A stretch of 45,275 nucleotides of DNA from Desulfobacterales bacterium HSG17. GTDB lineage: Bacteria; Desulfobacterota; Desulfobacteria; Desulfobacterales; Desulfococcaceae. The notes under the pieces are model-generated. The model was not told the origin of the DNA. It ran no database searches and saw only the letters and a program-made list of their open reading frames with translations. The translations under genes were made by a program, and so were the position numbers. The stretch spans positions 1-45,275 of the forward strand of contig JAUCGD010000007.1 in the NCBI GenBank assembly GCA_030377945.1. The letters run 5' to 3'. Of this stretch, positions 18,009 through 25,994 are shown piece after piece (the first letter of the stretch is position 1; each line of letters starts with the position of its first letter).

Positions 18009-20656
18009 ATTCCAATATAAAAATTCTGGTGGTTGAAGACAGTACAACCCAGGCATTAAAACTCCAGCATATTCTGAAATTACAGAATTACCAGGTGGAT
18101 ATTACAAGAAACGGCATAGAAGCCCTTGAATACCTGGAGACCCATAGACCCAGTCTTGTTCTCAGTGATGTGGTTATGCCGAAAATGGGAGGTTTTGAAC
18201 TATGCCGTCAGATAAAAAAAAATGAAAATTCAAAAGATATTCCGGTAGTTATCCTGACATCCCTGTCTGAGCCTGATGATGTTATCAAAGGACTGCAAAA
18301 CGGTGCGGATCATTTTATCATGAAACCCTATGAGGATCATTTTTTATTGTCCCGTGTTGAGTATGTTCTTGCAAATACTGAACTCCGCCAATATTCTGGA
18401 ACGGAAATGGGGATTGAAATTTTTTTCGGAGGTAAAAAACAATTTCTTGCAGCCAACCGGATGCAGATACTTGATCTGCTTTTATCCACATATGAAAATG
18501 CAGTTCAAAAACAAAATGAGCTGGAAACATCAAACAGGGAACTGAAAATCGCTTTTGAGACCATTGAAGCTTCGGAAGATTCTCTCAGGCGGCAAAGCAG
18601 TATTCTTGAAGCGGAAAGCTATATTTCGGAAAAACTCTTCAGATCAGTTTCTCCCCTGGAAATCATTCCAGAAATACTTGAACGCCTGGGACAGGCAACA
18701 ATGGCAAGCCATGTATATATTATTCAATGCCGCACATCAGAAAACAAAGATTTTGAAGAAGACAGAATTTATTATCAGTGGACAGACAATGACTTTACTC
18801 CCCATTCAGAAGATGTATTTGCTTCAATGTTTCCCTTTGGAATAAATCAACTTAATGCATGTAAAGAATTGCTGGAATCAGGCCAGTCCATACACGGAAC
18901 TTCCGATGATTTCCCAGACAATATAAAAAAAATATTCAATATTCACGCCGTAAGAGCCGTTATTTTTGTACCGGTCTTTGTGGCTGACAAATTATGGGGA
19001 ATTATGGGGTTTGACGAATGCAAAAAAAACCGTTTTTGGACAGGCCCAGAGATTGATGCCCTTAAAACAGCAGCCAATAACATTGGAGCTGCCATAAGAC
19101 GCTGGGAAACGGAAAAAGAACTTCAGGCAGCAAAAGAAAAATCTGAACAAGCCAATAGGTCAAAAAGCGAATTTCTTGCTAACATGAGCCATGAAATCCG
19201 AACTCCAATGAATGCCATACTTGGTTTTTCGGAAATTCTCAACAATCTTATCAAGGATAAACAGCAGAAAGATTATTTAGCCAATATTATTTCATCAGGA
19301 AAATCTCTGCTTTCCTTGATTAACGATATATTAGACCTTTCAAAAGTAGAGGCCGGAAAACTTGAAATAGAATATTCTTCAATAAAAATTAGCAATATTT
19401 TTAATGAAATTAAACATATGTTTGCTCAAAAGGTAAAAGAAAAAAACATTGAACTGATTATAGAAACAGATGAGAACATGCCCCAGCAAATTATATCTGA
19501 TGAGGTCAGAGTAAGACAAATTTTGATAAATCTTGTTGGCAATGCAGTTAAATTTACAGAATCAGGTTATATTAAAATCAAATCCTCAGTTCAATATTCC
19601 AGTGGAAATGGTGAAAATATTGACCAAAATATTGACCAAAAAATCAACATGATCTTTTCTGTTGAAGATACGGGAATCGGAATCCCGGCTAATCAAAAAA
19701 AAGCCATATTTGATGCTTTTGGACAACAGCAGGGCCAGAGTCATGCTAAATATGGCGGAACAGGTCTGGGGCTTACCATAACAAAACGCCTGGTTGAAAT
19801 GCTGGGGGGAAGTATTTCTGTATCAAGTGAAATGGGCAAAGGCAGCAGATTTGATATTGAAATTAAAAATATAAAAATTGCCCCGGTTCCAAAGTTCCTG
19901 AAGAAAAAAGATACAGTATGTGAAAACTCAGTTATATTTGAGAAAAAAACTGTAATACTGTCAGTTGATGATATGGAATTAAATAGAAGGATTATAAGAG
20001 ATTATCTGGAAACTTATAATTTTATAATAATAGAAGCCGGTAATGGCAAAGAAGCTGTTGAAATGGCAAATCTGCAAAAACCGGATATTATACTCATGGA
20101 TCTTAGAATGCCTGTTATGGATGGATTTGAAGCCTTAAAAATTATATCAAACAACCCGGAGTTAAAAGATACTCCGGTAATTATTGTAACTGCTTCAGGT
20201 ATGAAAGCAACTGAAGACAGGATAAAAAATTTGGGCTATTCTTTTTTACTTAAACCTGTTCAAAAATCCGATCTCATAAAAAAGTTAATGAAACACCTGC
20301 CTCATAAAACAAAAAACTCCAGATCTGATGATATTTTAAAACTGTCTGAACCAGAAGAATTAAGCCCTGAACTTATTGCAAAACTCCCTGAACTGCATGA
20401 GATTTTAATAAAAGATTTCTTACCTGAATGGGAAATCATTCATGAGAAATTATACATGGATTATATTGAAAAATGGGCCAAAAAATTGAAAAAAACAGCA
20501 GAAAAATATAAATATCCTCCTTTGACTGAATGGTGCAATTGCATACTTTTATATGTGGATTCTTTTGATATGGTAAAACTTCCTGATACGTTAAAAGTTT
20601 TTCCAGAATTAATAAATGATTTACAATTAAAGGCTGAGAAAGGAAAAACAAGTTAA
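18005..20656 (+). CDS. Hybrid histidine kinase REC-GAF-HisKA-HATPase-REC
   Basis: 883 residues from the ATG at 18005, which overlaps the previous stop (ATGA) and has AAGGAG at about 17992. An upstream in-frame alternative at 17972 lacks a ribosome site and would read through the end of the previous gene. Receiver 1 has VVEDSTTQA and D55 in [12 protein letters not shown] helical linker, closely similar to that of the preceding protein ([14 protein letters not shown]), leads to a GAF domain (about 200-370). HisKA has H396 in [15 protein letters not shown], and the ATPase has [19 protein letters not shown] and [12 protein letters not shown]. Receiver 2 has [11 protein letters not shown]699 in [11 protein letters not shown] and LLKPVQK. 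The last 95 residues form a helical tail shared with the next kinase. No membrane segment is present. Confidence 0.93.
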   Translation: MNSNIKILVVEDSTTQALKLQHILKLQNYQVDITRNGIEALEYLETHRPSLVLSDVVMPKMGGFELCRQIKKNENSKDIPVVILTSLSEPDDVIKGLQNGADHFIMKPYEDHFLLSRVEYVLANTELRQYSGTEMGIEIFFGGKKQFLAANRMQILDLLLSTYENAVQKQNELETSNRELKIAFETIEASEDSLRRQSSILEAESYISEKLFRSVSPLEIIPEILERLGQATMASHVYIIQCRTSENKDFEEDRIYYQWTDNDFTPHSEDVFASMFPFGINQLNACKELLESGQSIHGTSDDFPDNIKKIFNIHAVRAVIFVPVFVADKLWGIMGFDECKKNRFWTGPEIDALKTAANNIGAAIRRWETEKELQAAKEKSEQANRSKSEFLANMSHEIRTPMNAILGFSEILNNLIKDKQQKDYLANIISSGKSLLSLINDILDLSKVEAGKLEIEYSSIKISNIFNEIKHMFAQKVKEKNIELIIETDENMPQQIISDEVRVRQILINLVGNAVKFTESGYIKIKSSVQYSSGNGENIDQNIDQKINMIFSVEDTGIGIPANQKKAIFDAFGQQQGQSHAKYGGTGLGLTITKRLVEMLGGSISVSSEMGKGSRFDIEIKNIKIAPVPKFLKKKDTVCENSVIFEKKTVILSVDDMELNRRIIRDYLETYNFIIIEAGNGKEAVEMANLQKPDIILMDLRMPVMDGFEALKIISNNPELKDTPVIIVTASGMKATEDRIKNLGYSFLLKPVQKSDLIKKLMKHLPHKTKNSRSDDILKLSEPEELSPELIAKLPELHEILIKDFLPEWEIIHEKLYMDYIEKWAKKLKKTAEKYKYPPLTEWCNCILLYVDSFDMVKLPDTLKVFPELINDLQLKAEKGKTS

Positions 20657-22383
20657 TGTCTTGGATACTTAAAGTTTTTTTCATTATTTTATCTGCAATC
20701 ATATTATTTTTAATAAAAATCATCAATAATAAAATTCAAAGCCTGGAAAAGATAAATCATACACTTAGACAAGACATAAGCGAATTAAAGCAAACTGAGA
20801 AAGCGCTGAAGGAAAGCGAAGAAAAATTTTCAACTATTTTCAAATCAAGCCCAAATGCACTTACTTTAACACGTATTGAAGATGGAAAATTATTTGATGT
20901 AAATAGAAGTTTTTCAAAATTATTTGGTTATACAATGGATGAGGCCATAGGAAAAACATCTTTGGATTTGAATTTCTGGCCAAAAGAAGATGAAAGGAAA
21001 AGAGTTGTTGAAAAACTTGTTAAACAAGGAAATCTTGAAAATGAAGAAGTTCAATATTGCATAAAAAACGGACAAATAATAGATGTTCAGGTATCAGCAT
21101 CAATTATCACCATTAACGACAAACCAGTTATATTGGCTGATATGATGGATATTACGGAAAAGAAAAAAGCTGAACTGCTATTCAACCGTGCAAAAGAAGC
21201 TTCGGAAAAAGCTCAAAAAGAGGCTGAAAATGCCAACCGGGCAAAAAGTGAATTTCTTGCCAACATGAGCCATGATATACGGACACCCTTGAATTCAATT
21301 CTTGGGTATTCAAATATTCTTGACGGACTTATAAAAGATGAACAGCAAAAACAATATTTAATAAATATAAGGAGATCAGGAAAAACCTTATTAACTTTAA
21401 TCAATGATATATTAAATCTTTCAAAAATTGAAGCTGGAAAACTGGAACTAGAATATGCACCTTTTAATCTTTGTCAGGTATTTAAAGAAGTTAAAGAGAT
21501 GTTCTTACAAAAGATTAAACGCAAAGGGTTAAGGTTTATTCTGGAAATTAGTGACAAACTGCCCAAATTTATATATATTGATGAATTCAGATTTAAACAG
21601 ATATTAATTAAACTGATAGGAAATTCAGTTAAATTTACAAATAAGGGTTATATTAAAATTGAATCCTTTGCTCAATACACTGAAGATAAAAACGCAATTG
21701 ATTTTACTTTCTCAATTGAAGATACAGGCATTGGAATTTCCGAAAACCAGTTGGAAATTATATTTGAACCATTCAGGCAGCAGGAAGGTCAAATTCATGC
21801 AATATATGGCGGAAACGGTATTGGGCTTGCACTTACTAAACGCATAGTTGAAATTATGGGCGGCAAAATTTCAGTGACAAGTCAAACAGGAAAAGGAAGC
21901 AAATTTAAGATAGAGATACAAAATGTTAAGATTGCATCAATTCCCCATTTAACTGAACAAAAATACAGCCCTGAAACAGATTCAATAATTTTTGATAAAA
22001 AGGATGAAATACTTATAGATGATGACATTGAATTAAAGAAAAAAATAAATCCTGAAATTATAGCAAAAATCCCTGAATTGATGGAAATTCTTAAACAAGA
22101 TTTTTTACCTGGATGGGAAGAAATTCATGAGAAATTATATATGGATTACATTGAAAAATGGGTCAAAGAATTAAAAGAACTGGCTGAGAATTATAACTAC
22201 GAGCCTTTGACAGACTGGTGCAGGAACGTACTTTTACAAGTCGATTCTTTTGATATTGTAAATCTGCCGGTTACATTAAAATCTTTTCCAGAAATAATAG
22301 ATGATTTGCAGTTGATAATATCAACCCCGGAGAACGCAAAAAAGACACAAAGCTCACAAAGAGAAAAACAAAAATTGATTTAA
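20656..22383 (+). CDS. Sensor histidine kinase TM-PAS-HisKA-HATPase
   Basis: 575 residues; the ATG overlaps the previous stop (TAATG). A single N-terminal membrane helix (residues 3-21) is followed by a coiled coil. A PAS domain (about 50-170) has FSTIFKSSPNALTLTRIEDGKLFDVNRSFSKLFGY and ends in a DITEKKKAE PAC. H206 lies in MSHDIRTPLNSILGY, where Asp replaces the usual Glu after His. The ATPase has KLIGNSVKFT, IEDTGIGISENQL and GNGIGLALTKRI, the last with Asn in place of Thr. There is no receiver. The C-terminal helical tail (INPEIIAKIPELMEILKQDFLPGW...) is clearly homologous to that of the upstream hybrid kinase. The final 19 residues come from a DNA stretch resembling a CACAAAG-type repeat (22325-22372). 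Confidence 0.92.
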   Translation: MSWILKVFFIILSAIILFLIKIINNKIQSLEKINHTLRQDISELKQTEKALKESEEKFSTIFKSSPNALTLTRIEDGKLFDVNRSFSKLFGYTMDEAIGKTSLDLNFWPKEDERKRVVEKLVKQGNLENEEVQYCIKNGQIIDVQVSASIITINDKPVILADMMDITEKKKAELLFNRAKEASEKAQKEAENANRAKSEFLANMSHDIRTPLNSILGYSNILDGLIKDEQQKQYLINIRRSGKTLLTLINDILNLSKIEAGKLELEYAPFNLCQVFKEVKEMFLQKIKRKGLRFILEISDKLPKFIYIDEFRFKQILIKLIGNSVKFTNKGYIKIESFAQYTEDKNAIDFTFSIEDTGIGISENQLEIIFEPFRQQEGQIHAIYGGNGIGLALTKRIVEIMGGKISVTSQTGKGSKFKIEIQNVKIASIPHLTEQKYSPETDSIIFDKKDEILIDDDIELKKKINPEIIAKIPELMEILKQDFLPGWEEIHEKLYMDYIEKWVKELKELAENYNYEPLTDWCRNVLLQVDSFDIVNLPVTLKSFPEIIDDLQLIISTPENAKKTQSSQREKQKLI

Positions 22384-22418
22384 CCTGTTTTAGCTGTGGT
22401 GAAAAAAAAGGAAAAACC

Positions 22419-23540
22419 ATGAAAGATATTGAAAGCCATATTCTGATTGTTGATGATAACCCTCAAAATCTACAAATACTTGGACAGTTTTTAAAACAAA
22501 ATAACTACAATGTTGCAGCAGCAGTTGACGGTAAACCTGCACTTGAAATGATTGCCAGCAGGAAACCCGACCTTGTTTTACTTGATATTATGATGCCGAT
22601 TATGGATGGAATTGAGACATGCAGACAAATAAAAGCAAATCCTGAAACAAATGATATTCCGGTTATATTTCTTACTGCAAAAGTTGAAACTGACGATATT
22701 GTAAAAGGATTTGAAATCGGAGCAGCTGATTATGTTACCAAACCCTTTAATACTTATGAACTCCTTGCAAGGATAAAAACCCATCTGGAATTAAAAAAGA
22801 GCAGGGATATAATCACAAAACAAAGCAGGGAGCAAAAAGAATTGCTCCATATACTCTGCCATGACCTGGCAAATCCTTTTAATTCAATAATCAGCCTTGC
22901 CTCTGTTTTTAATAGTTTTAACACCCCTGAAAAAATGGAAGAAATGATGCATTATCTCAAACAGTCAGCTGACAATGGGGTTCAAATTATTGATCTTGTG
23001 AGAAAAATGCGGGCATTGGATGAAAAAAGTCTTGAAATAACAGGATGTGACTTAAAAACCGCATTAAGCGAATCAATGTACATGTTGAAAAGCAGGTTTT
23101 CTGAAAAAAATATTAGCTGCGAAATCTTTATTAATGAAAATGAGGATTATATTATTTATGCAGAAAAAACATCCCTGATTAATTCCATAATTAATAATCT
23201 GTTAACAAATGCAATAAAGTTTTCTTATCCTGATTCAAAAATTTTTATTCGGGTTCAAAAGGAAAATGATAAGGTAATATTATCAATAAAAGATTTTGGA
23301 ATAGGTATGCCCAAAAAAATATTAAACGATATTTTTGATATTAGAAAAAGTACAAGCAGAACAGGCACAAACGGAGAAACAGGTACTGGCTTTGGAATGC
23401 CCCTTGTGAAAAAATTCATACAGGCTTATGGAGGAGAAATTGATATAATTTCACTGGAAAAACATGTGGAAAGCCTTGATAATAATGGAACGGAAATTAT
23501 AATCACATTAAAAGTTTATAAAGAACAAAGACTTGATTAA
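22419..23540 (+). CDS. Receiver-histidine kinase hybrid (REC-HisKA-HATPase)
   Basis: A soluble 373-residue protein. The N-terminal receiver has ILIVDDNPQN, D56 in VLLDIMMPIMDG, FLTAK and YVTKPFNTYEL. A short coiled coil is followed by H148 in LCHDLANPFNSIIS, an H-box of the atypical HDLANP form. The ATPase has NLLTNAIKFS, IKDFGIGMPKKI and GTGFGMPLVKKF, and the last box is altered (FGMPL where LGL is usual). It is the final gene of the plus-strand unit that begins at cheB or at the HD-GYP protein. A strong hairpin follows directly at 23541. Ribosome site AAGGAAAA is upstream of the ATG. It probably feeds phosphate among the hybrid kinases of this cluster; the partner cannot be read. Confidence 0.92.
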   Translation: MKDIESHILIVDDNPQNLQILGQFLKQNNYNVAAAVDGKPALEMIASRKPDLVLLDIMMPIMDGIETCRQIKANPETNDIPVIFLTAKVETDDIVKGFEIGAADYVTKPFNTYELLARIKTHLELKKSRDIITKQSREQKELLHILCHDLANPFNSIISLASVFNSFNTPEKMEEMMHYLKQSADNGVQIIDLVRKMRALDEKSLEITGCDLKTALSESMYMLKSRFSEKNISCEIFINENEDYIIYAEKTSLINSIINNLLTNAIKFSYPDSKIFIRVQKENDKVILSIKDFGIGMPKKILNDIFDIRKSTSRTGTNGETGTGFGMPLVKKFIQAYGGEIDIISLEKHVESLDNNGTEIIITLKVYKEQRLD

Positions 23541-23573
23541 AGAAATCCGATTTTTTAAAAAAATCGGATTTCT
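23541..23573. terminator. Bidirectional intrinsic terminator
   Basis: A perfect inverted repeat of 16-base arms (AGAAATCCGATTTTTT and its complement) starts directly after the stop of the receiver-kinase gene, followed by an A-rich run. The A/T tracts on both sides let it serve both the plus-strand kinase unit and the convergent MFS gene ending at 23593. Confidence 0.85.
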
Positions 23574-23592
23574 AAAAAAAATGCCATATGAA

Positions 23593-24804
23593 TCAACACC
23601 CTGCTTCATTATCATACTGCCCAAGTTTAAGAAAAAATATCAGAAAAGGGCCTGAAACCATAAAACATCCGGCCATGAGAATACCTGCTGAAAAAGAATA
23701 GGTTTCACCCATATGTCCGATAGCAGTCGGAAGAATGCCTCCGCCTATGAGAAAAGACGTTGGAGGCCCAAGGGCGCTTGTAACACTTCTCATTGACGGT
23801 GGAGCAATGCGAGAAAGTGCGGCAAAAGCTGCTGGAAAGAAAGAAGACAGAACCGCCGGTTGAATAAAAATTATAATTATAAGCCACTGATTTTTTACAA
23901 TTCCCAGCAAAACAGTTGATATGCCTGCTGCTAAAAGAGTAATTGCCATAGTGGGCTTCTGACCGATTTTATCTGTTACCCATCCTGCAACAAAAACCAT
24001 AATAAGCCCGGATAACTGGGAAAGGCCGATAAGTGTGTTGGCTTTTGTCAGATCCATATTGTGATCTGTAACAAGAAAAAGGGGAAGCATGGCGTAAATA
24101 CCTGCATTTCCGCCCATAGCCATTGCAAAAAGAAGAACCATAATCCAGAAACAAGGTTTTGAAAGAATATATTTTACATTGTTTAAACCTGGCAGCTGGC
24201 CTGGAAAATCTCCCCCGCTTCCCCTCATACTGTATGCAAGAGCAGTCAATAAAGCAACACCTGACCAAATTAAAAGAACTATTCTCCAGGAAAACCAGTT
24301 CATTAGAAGGGCAGCAATGAGCGGAGCAGTAACAAAGCTCAAAGGCGGGGCAGATTGATGAACGCTTAAGGCTTTTCCCCAGTCCTCTTTTCTTATTTCT
24401 GCGGTAATGGTGGCAATGGCAGAAGGCAGGTGAATACCGGCTGCCAGACCGATAATCATGAGCAGAATTCGGATAATCCAGAGAGAATGAACAAAAGCAA
24501 TTGGTATGAGTGCCAGTCCAACAACCCATGCGGAGATATTAAGTGTCCCCCTGTGATTTACCTTTGATGAAATAAGGCCGGAACATAAAGGCGCAAGAAG
24601 ATAACCTATGGACATCATTAAAAATAATGAACCTGCCTGGCTGTGATTAATTCCTAAATCCTTTTCAATGGCAGGCATAAGGGGAGCAAACATAACTCTT
24701 GTAACAAATCCCAGGTAAAAAAGCCACGCAACAAATATTGTCACCCCGATTCTCGCACTGAAAGGTTCAGGCATGGGGCAGTCGTCTATTCCTATGTCAT
24801 TCAT
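23593..24804 (-). CDS. Major facilitator superfamily transporter
   Basis: About 403 residues with roughly 12 hydrophobic segments (for example GVTIFVAWLFYLGFVTRVMFAPL, IWIMVLLFAMAMGG-like and FLIGGGILPTAIG). The loop between helices 2 and 3 has the shortened motif GLISSKVNHRG, and the loop between 8 and 9 has GWVTDKIGQKPT, the second MFS signature copy. I choose the ATG at 24804 (MNDIGIDD), which has AGAGGAT upstream, over an earlier in-frame start at 24855 that lacks one. The substrate is unknown. It lies downstream of the TRAP locus on the same strand but is separated from it by more than 1 kb of gene remnants and repeats, so a link to that locus is only a possibility. Confidence 0.88.
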   Translation of the reverse strand: MNDIGIDDCPMPEPFSARIGVTIFVAWLFYLGFVTRVMFAPLMPAIEKDLGINHSQAGSLFLMMSIGYLLAPLCSGLISSKVNHRGTLNISAWVVGLALIPIAFVHSLWIIRILLMIIGLAAGIHLPSAIATITAEIRKEDWGKALSVHQSAPPLSFVTAPLIAALLMNWFSWRIVLLIWSGVALLTALAYSMRGSGGDFPGQLPGLNNVKYILSKPCFWIMVLLFAMAMGGNAGIYAMLPLFLVTDHNMDLTKANTLIGLSQLSGLIMVFVAGWVTDKIGQKPTMAITLLAAGISTVLLGIVKNQWLIIIIFIQPAVLSSFFPAAFAALSRIAPPSMRSVTSALGPPTSFLIGGGILPTAIGHMGETYSFSAGILMAGCFMVSGPFLIFFLKLGQYDNEAGC

Positions 24805-24860
24805 ATTATCCTCTAAATAATTAAAAAAGGAGTGCCAAACTGAAAGTTTGGGCAAAAAAT

Positions 24861-25160
24861 TTAAGATTTGATAACTTTTCTTTCCTGTCCGGCTATTATT
24901 GGAATAAGACAGCGCAAAGCCTTATTTACCGATTCCGAATCTTGAAAATATTTCCTGACATCTGACTCCAGCATCACTGCACCGTCTTTCAGTGTAAAAA
25001 AGTGTGTTAAAATTTCTCCATCCTTATTATGAATTCTAACAGTATGCCCTTTGCGATAGGCTTTGTAATATTTACCTTGTACACGGCCTGGCATGGATGA
25101 AAAATCATATTCAGGAAGCATGTCATTATCATTTTGTTTTTCATAAATTTTGTTTTTCAT
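24861..25160 (-). CDS. Small antitoxin-like protein (MLPEYDFS family)
   Basis: 99 residues starting at the ATG at 25160, which has AGGAAGG six bases upstream. The core reads DMLPEYDFSSMPGRVQGKYYKAYRKGHTVRIHNKDGE, then DGAVMLESDVRKYFQDSESVNKALRCLIPII. I recognise this as a common small family usually found next to BrnT-type or RelE-type toxins and treated as an antitoxin. The frame is also open upstream and runs into a fragment of BrnT (25161-25307), so it can be misread as one 148-residue protein. The internal ribosome site argues for a separate gene. The N-terminal fragment cannot be a whole toxin, so this appears to be an orphan antitoxin or the relic of a former pair. It ends 56 bases upstream of the MFS start. 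Confidence 0.68.
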   Translation of the reverse strand: MKNKIYEKQNDNDMLPEYDFSSMPGRVQGKYYKAYRKGHTVRIHNKDGEILTHFFTLKDGAVMLESDVRKYFQDSESVNKALRCLIPIIAGQERKVIKS

Positions 25161-25307
25161 AAGCCTTCCTTTCATTAAAAAAGGATCATTAAATACTGTT
25201 TTGCCTTCTTCAAAACTGATTTTATGCTTTTTAGAATTTTTTAATGATTTATCTTTATCCCATTCAAATGTCAGGTTCATTACAATCTCTTTATTCATCT
25301 CTTTCAT
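25161..25307 (-). pseudogene. N-terminal fragment of a BrnT (DUF497) toxin
   Basis: The stretch MNLTFEWDKDKSLKNSKKH followed by KISFEEGKTVFNDPF is the beginning of a BrnT ribonuclease toxin (FEWD-KN--N-KKH-ISFEEA--VF-DP). A normal BrnT is about 90 residues. Here the sequence changes after VFNDPFLM directly into an unrelated antitoxin gene, so the C-terminal half with the IIS-ARKA-R-E-R segment is missing. Its likely original start is the ATG at 25280. Confidence 0.72.
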
Positions 25308-25485
25308 TAAGATGTTTATCTATCAAAGAAAGGGTGGTTGTTTTACCAAACTGGCGGGGGCGGTTGATTGTTAAATATTTCCCTTTTTCAATAAGCTGGA
25401 TAATATTTTTAATTTTTCCTGACGTATCTGCCATGTAATGTCTTTTGGAAATACATAAACCTGTATCATTGAATTCTTTTCCCAT
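25291..25485 (-). pseudogene. N-terminal fragment of an AAA-ATPase-like/PD-(D/E)XK nuclease protein
   Basis: 64 residues, MGKEFNDTGLCISKRHYMADTSGKIKNI to INRPRQFGKTTTLSLIDKHLNERDE. This is the start of the large AAA-ATPase-like family: conserved MGKEFNDTG-C-----YM-D, then a Walker A variant RPRQFGKTTTL. Family members are around 500 residues, so nearly 90 percent is gone. The fragment has a good ribosome site (GAGG) and runs directly into the BrnT fragment. It is either a relic or makes a useless stub. Confidence 0.78.
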
Positions 25486-25604
25486 AAAGACCTCGTTTTT
25501 TTGTAAATTAGTACTATAAACTCTTATGGTCCGGCTTCATACATAAAAGTAATATACACGAAATCACAGCACATATCAACCCTGTAAAAAAGCCCCCCTG
25601 TATA

Positions 25605-25671
25605 GCCCCCACGTAGGGGGGCGCTACCGTTTCAATTCAAACCGAACGGTAGCGCCTCCCTACGTGGAGGC
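25605..25671. repeat. Inverted-repeat element with 27-base arms
   Basis: The arms at 25605-25631 and 25645-25671 match at 25 of 27 positions, with a 13-base loop. The element and its flanks are bracketed by a direct repeat CCTGTAAAAAA at 25581 and 25686, which may be a target duplication or a coincidence of A-rich DNA. This is the first of three unrelated inverted repeats in the gene-free stretch 25486-25994. Confidence 0.75.
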
Positions 25672-25745
25672 TTTTAAGCTGGTACCTGTAAAAAATCCTG
25701 CAATTATTATGTATATGGATTGCTTGTTCATGAAGTATTATTGAA

Positions 25746-25844
25746 AACCACAGAGTTCACAGAGAAGGCACAGAGTTTCACAGAGAAAATAATAATAAAA
25801 TCTTTGTGCTCTCTGTGAAAATCTCTGGGTTCTCTGTGGTTAAT
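25746..25844. repeat. CACAGAG-type palindromic repeat
   Basis: Several CACAGAG units in one orientation (from 25748) and their complement CTCTGTG on the other side form a long imperfect hairpin. AACCACAGAG and CTCTGTGGTT are the outer ends. Dispersed repeats of this composition are known from Desulfobacterota and some cyanobacteria. No coding potential. Confidence 0.75.
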
Positions 25845-25860
25845 AGATACAGATAGGCAA

Positions 25861-25993
25861 TAGACATTATCGGAAATAAGGATTTCCACCGTAGGGTGTG
25901 TTAGGCGATAGCCGTAACGCACCGTTATTTTAAGGTTGCGGTGCGTTACGCTGCGCTAACACACCCTACAAACCTTATTTCCGATAATGTCTA
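25861..25993. mobile_element. 133-bp MITE-like element with perfect 21-bp terminal inverted repeats
   Basis: The ends (25861-25881, beginning TAGACATTATCGGAAATAAG, and 25973-25993) are perfect inverted repeats of 21 bases. The inner part is a second palindrome built on GTAGGGTGTGTTAG and CTAACACACCCTAC, with GTAACGCACCG and CGGTGCGTTAC inside. The right end is one base away from the dctM stop codon, so it forms the 3' end of the TRAP operon transcript and could act as its terminator or stabiliser. The inner part is nearly identical to the repeat at 29081-29160. Confidence 0.82.
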
Positions 25994-25994
25994 A

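Noticed and set aside
23969..24529. A 186-codon minus-strand frame inside the MFS gene
   Set aside because: It is an out-of-frame shadow of the MFS coding sequence, rich in Cys, Ser and Arg as expected of a wrong frame.
25746..25844. CACAGAG units considered as a CRISPR-like array
   Set aside because: Units are short, irregularly spaced, and inverted on the two sides. There are no uniform spacers and no cas genes.
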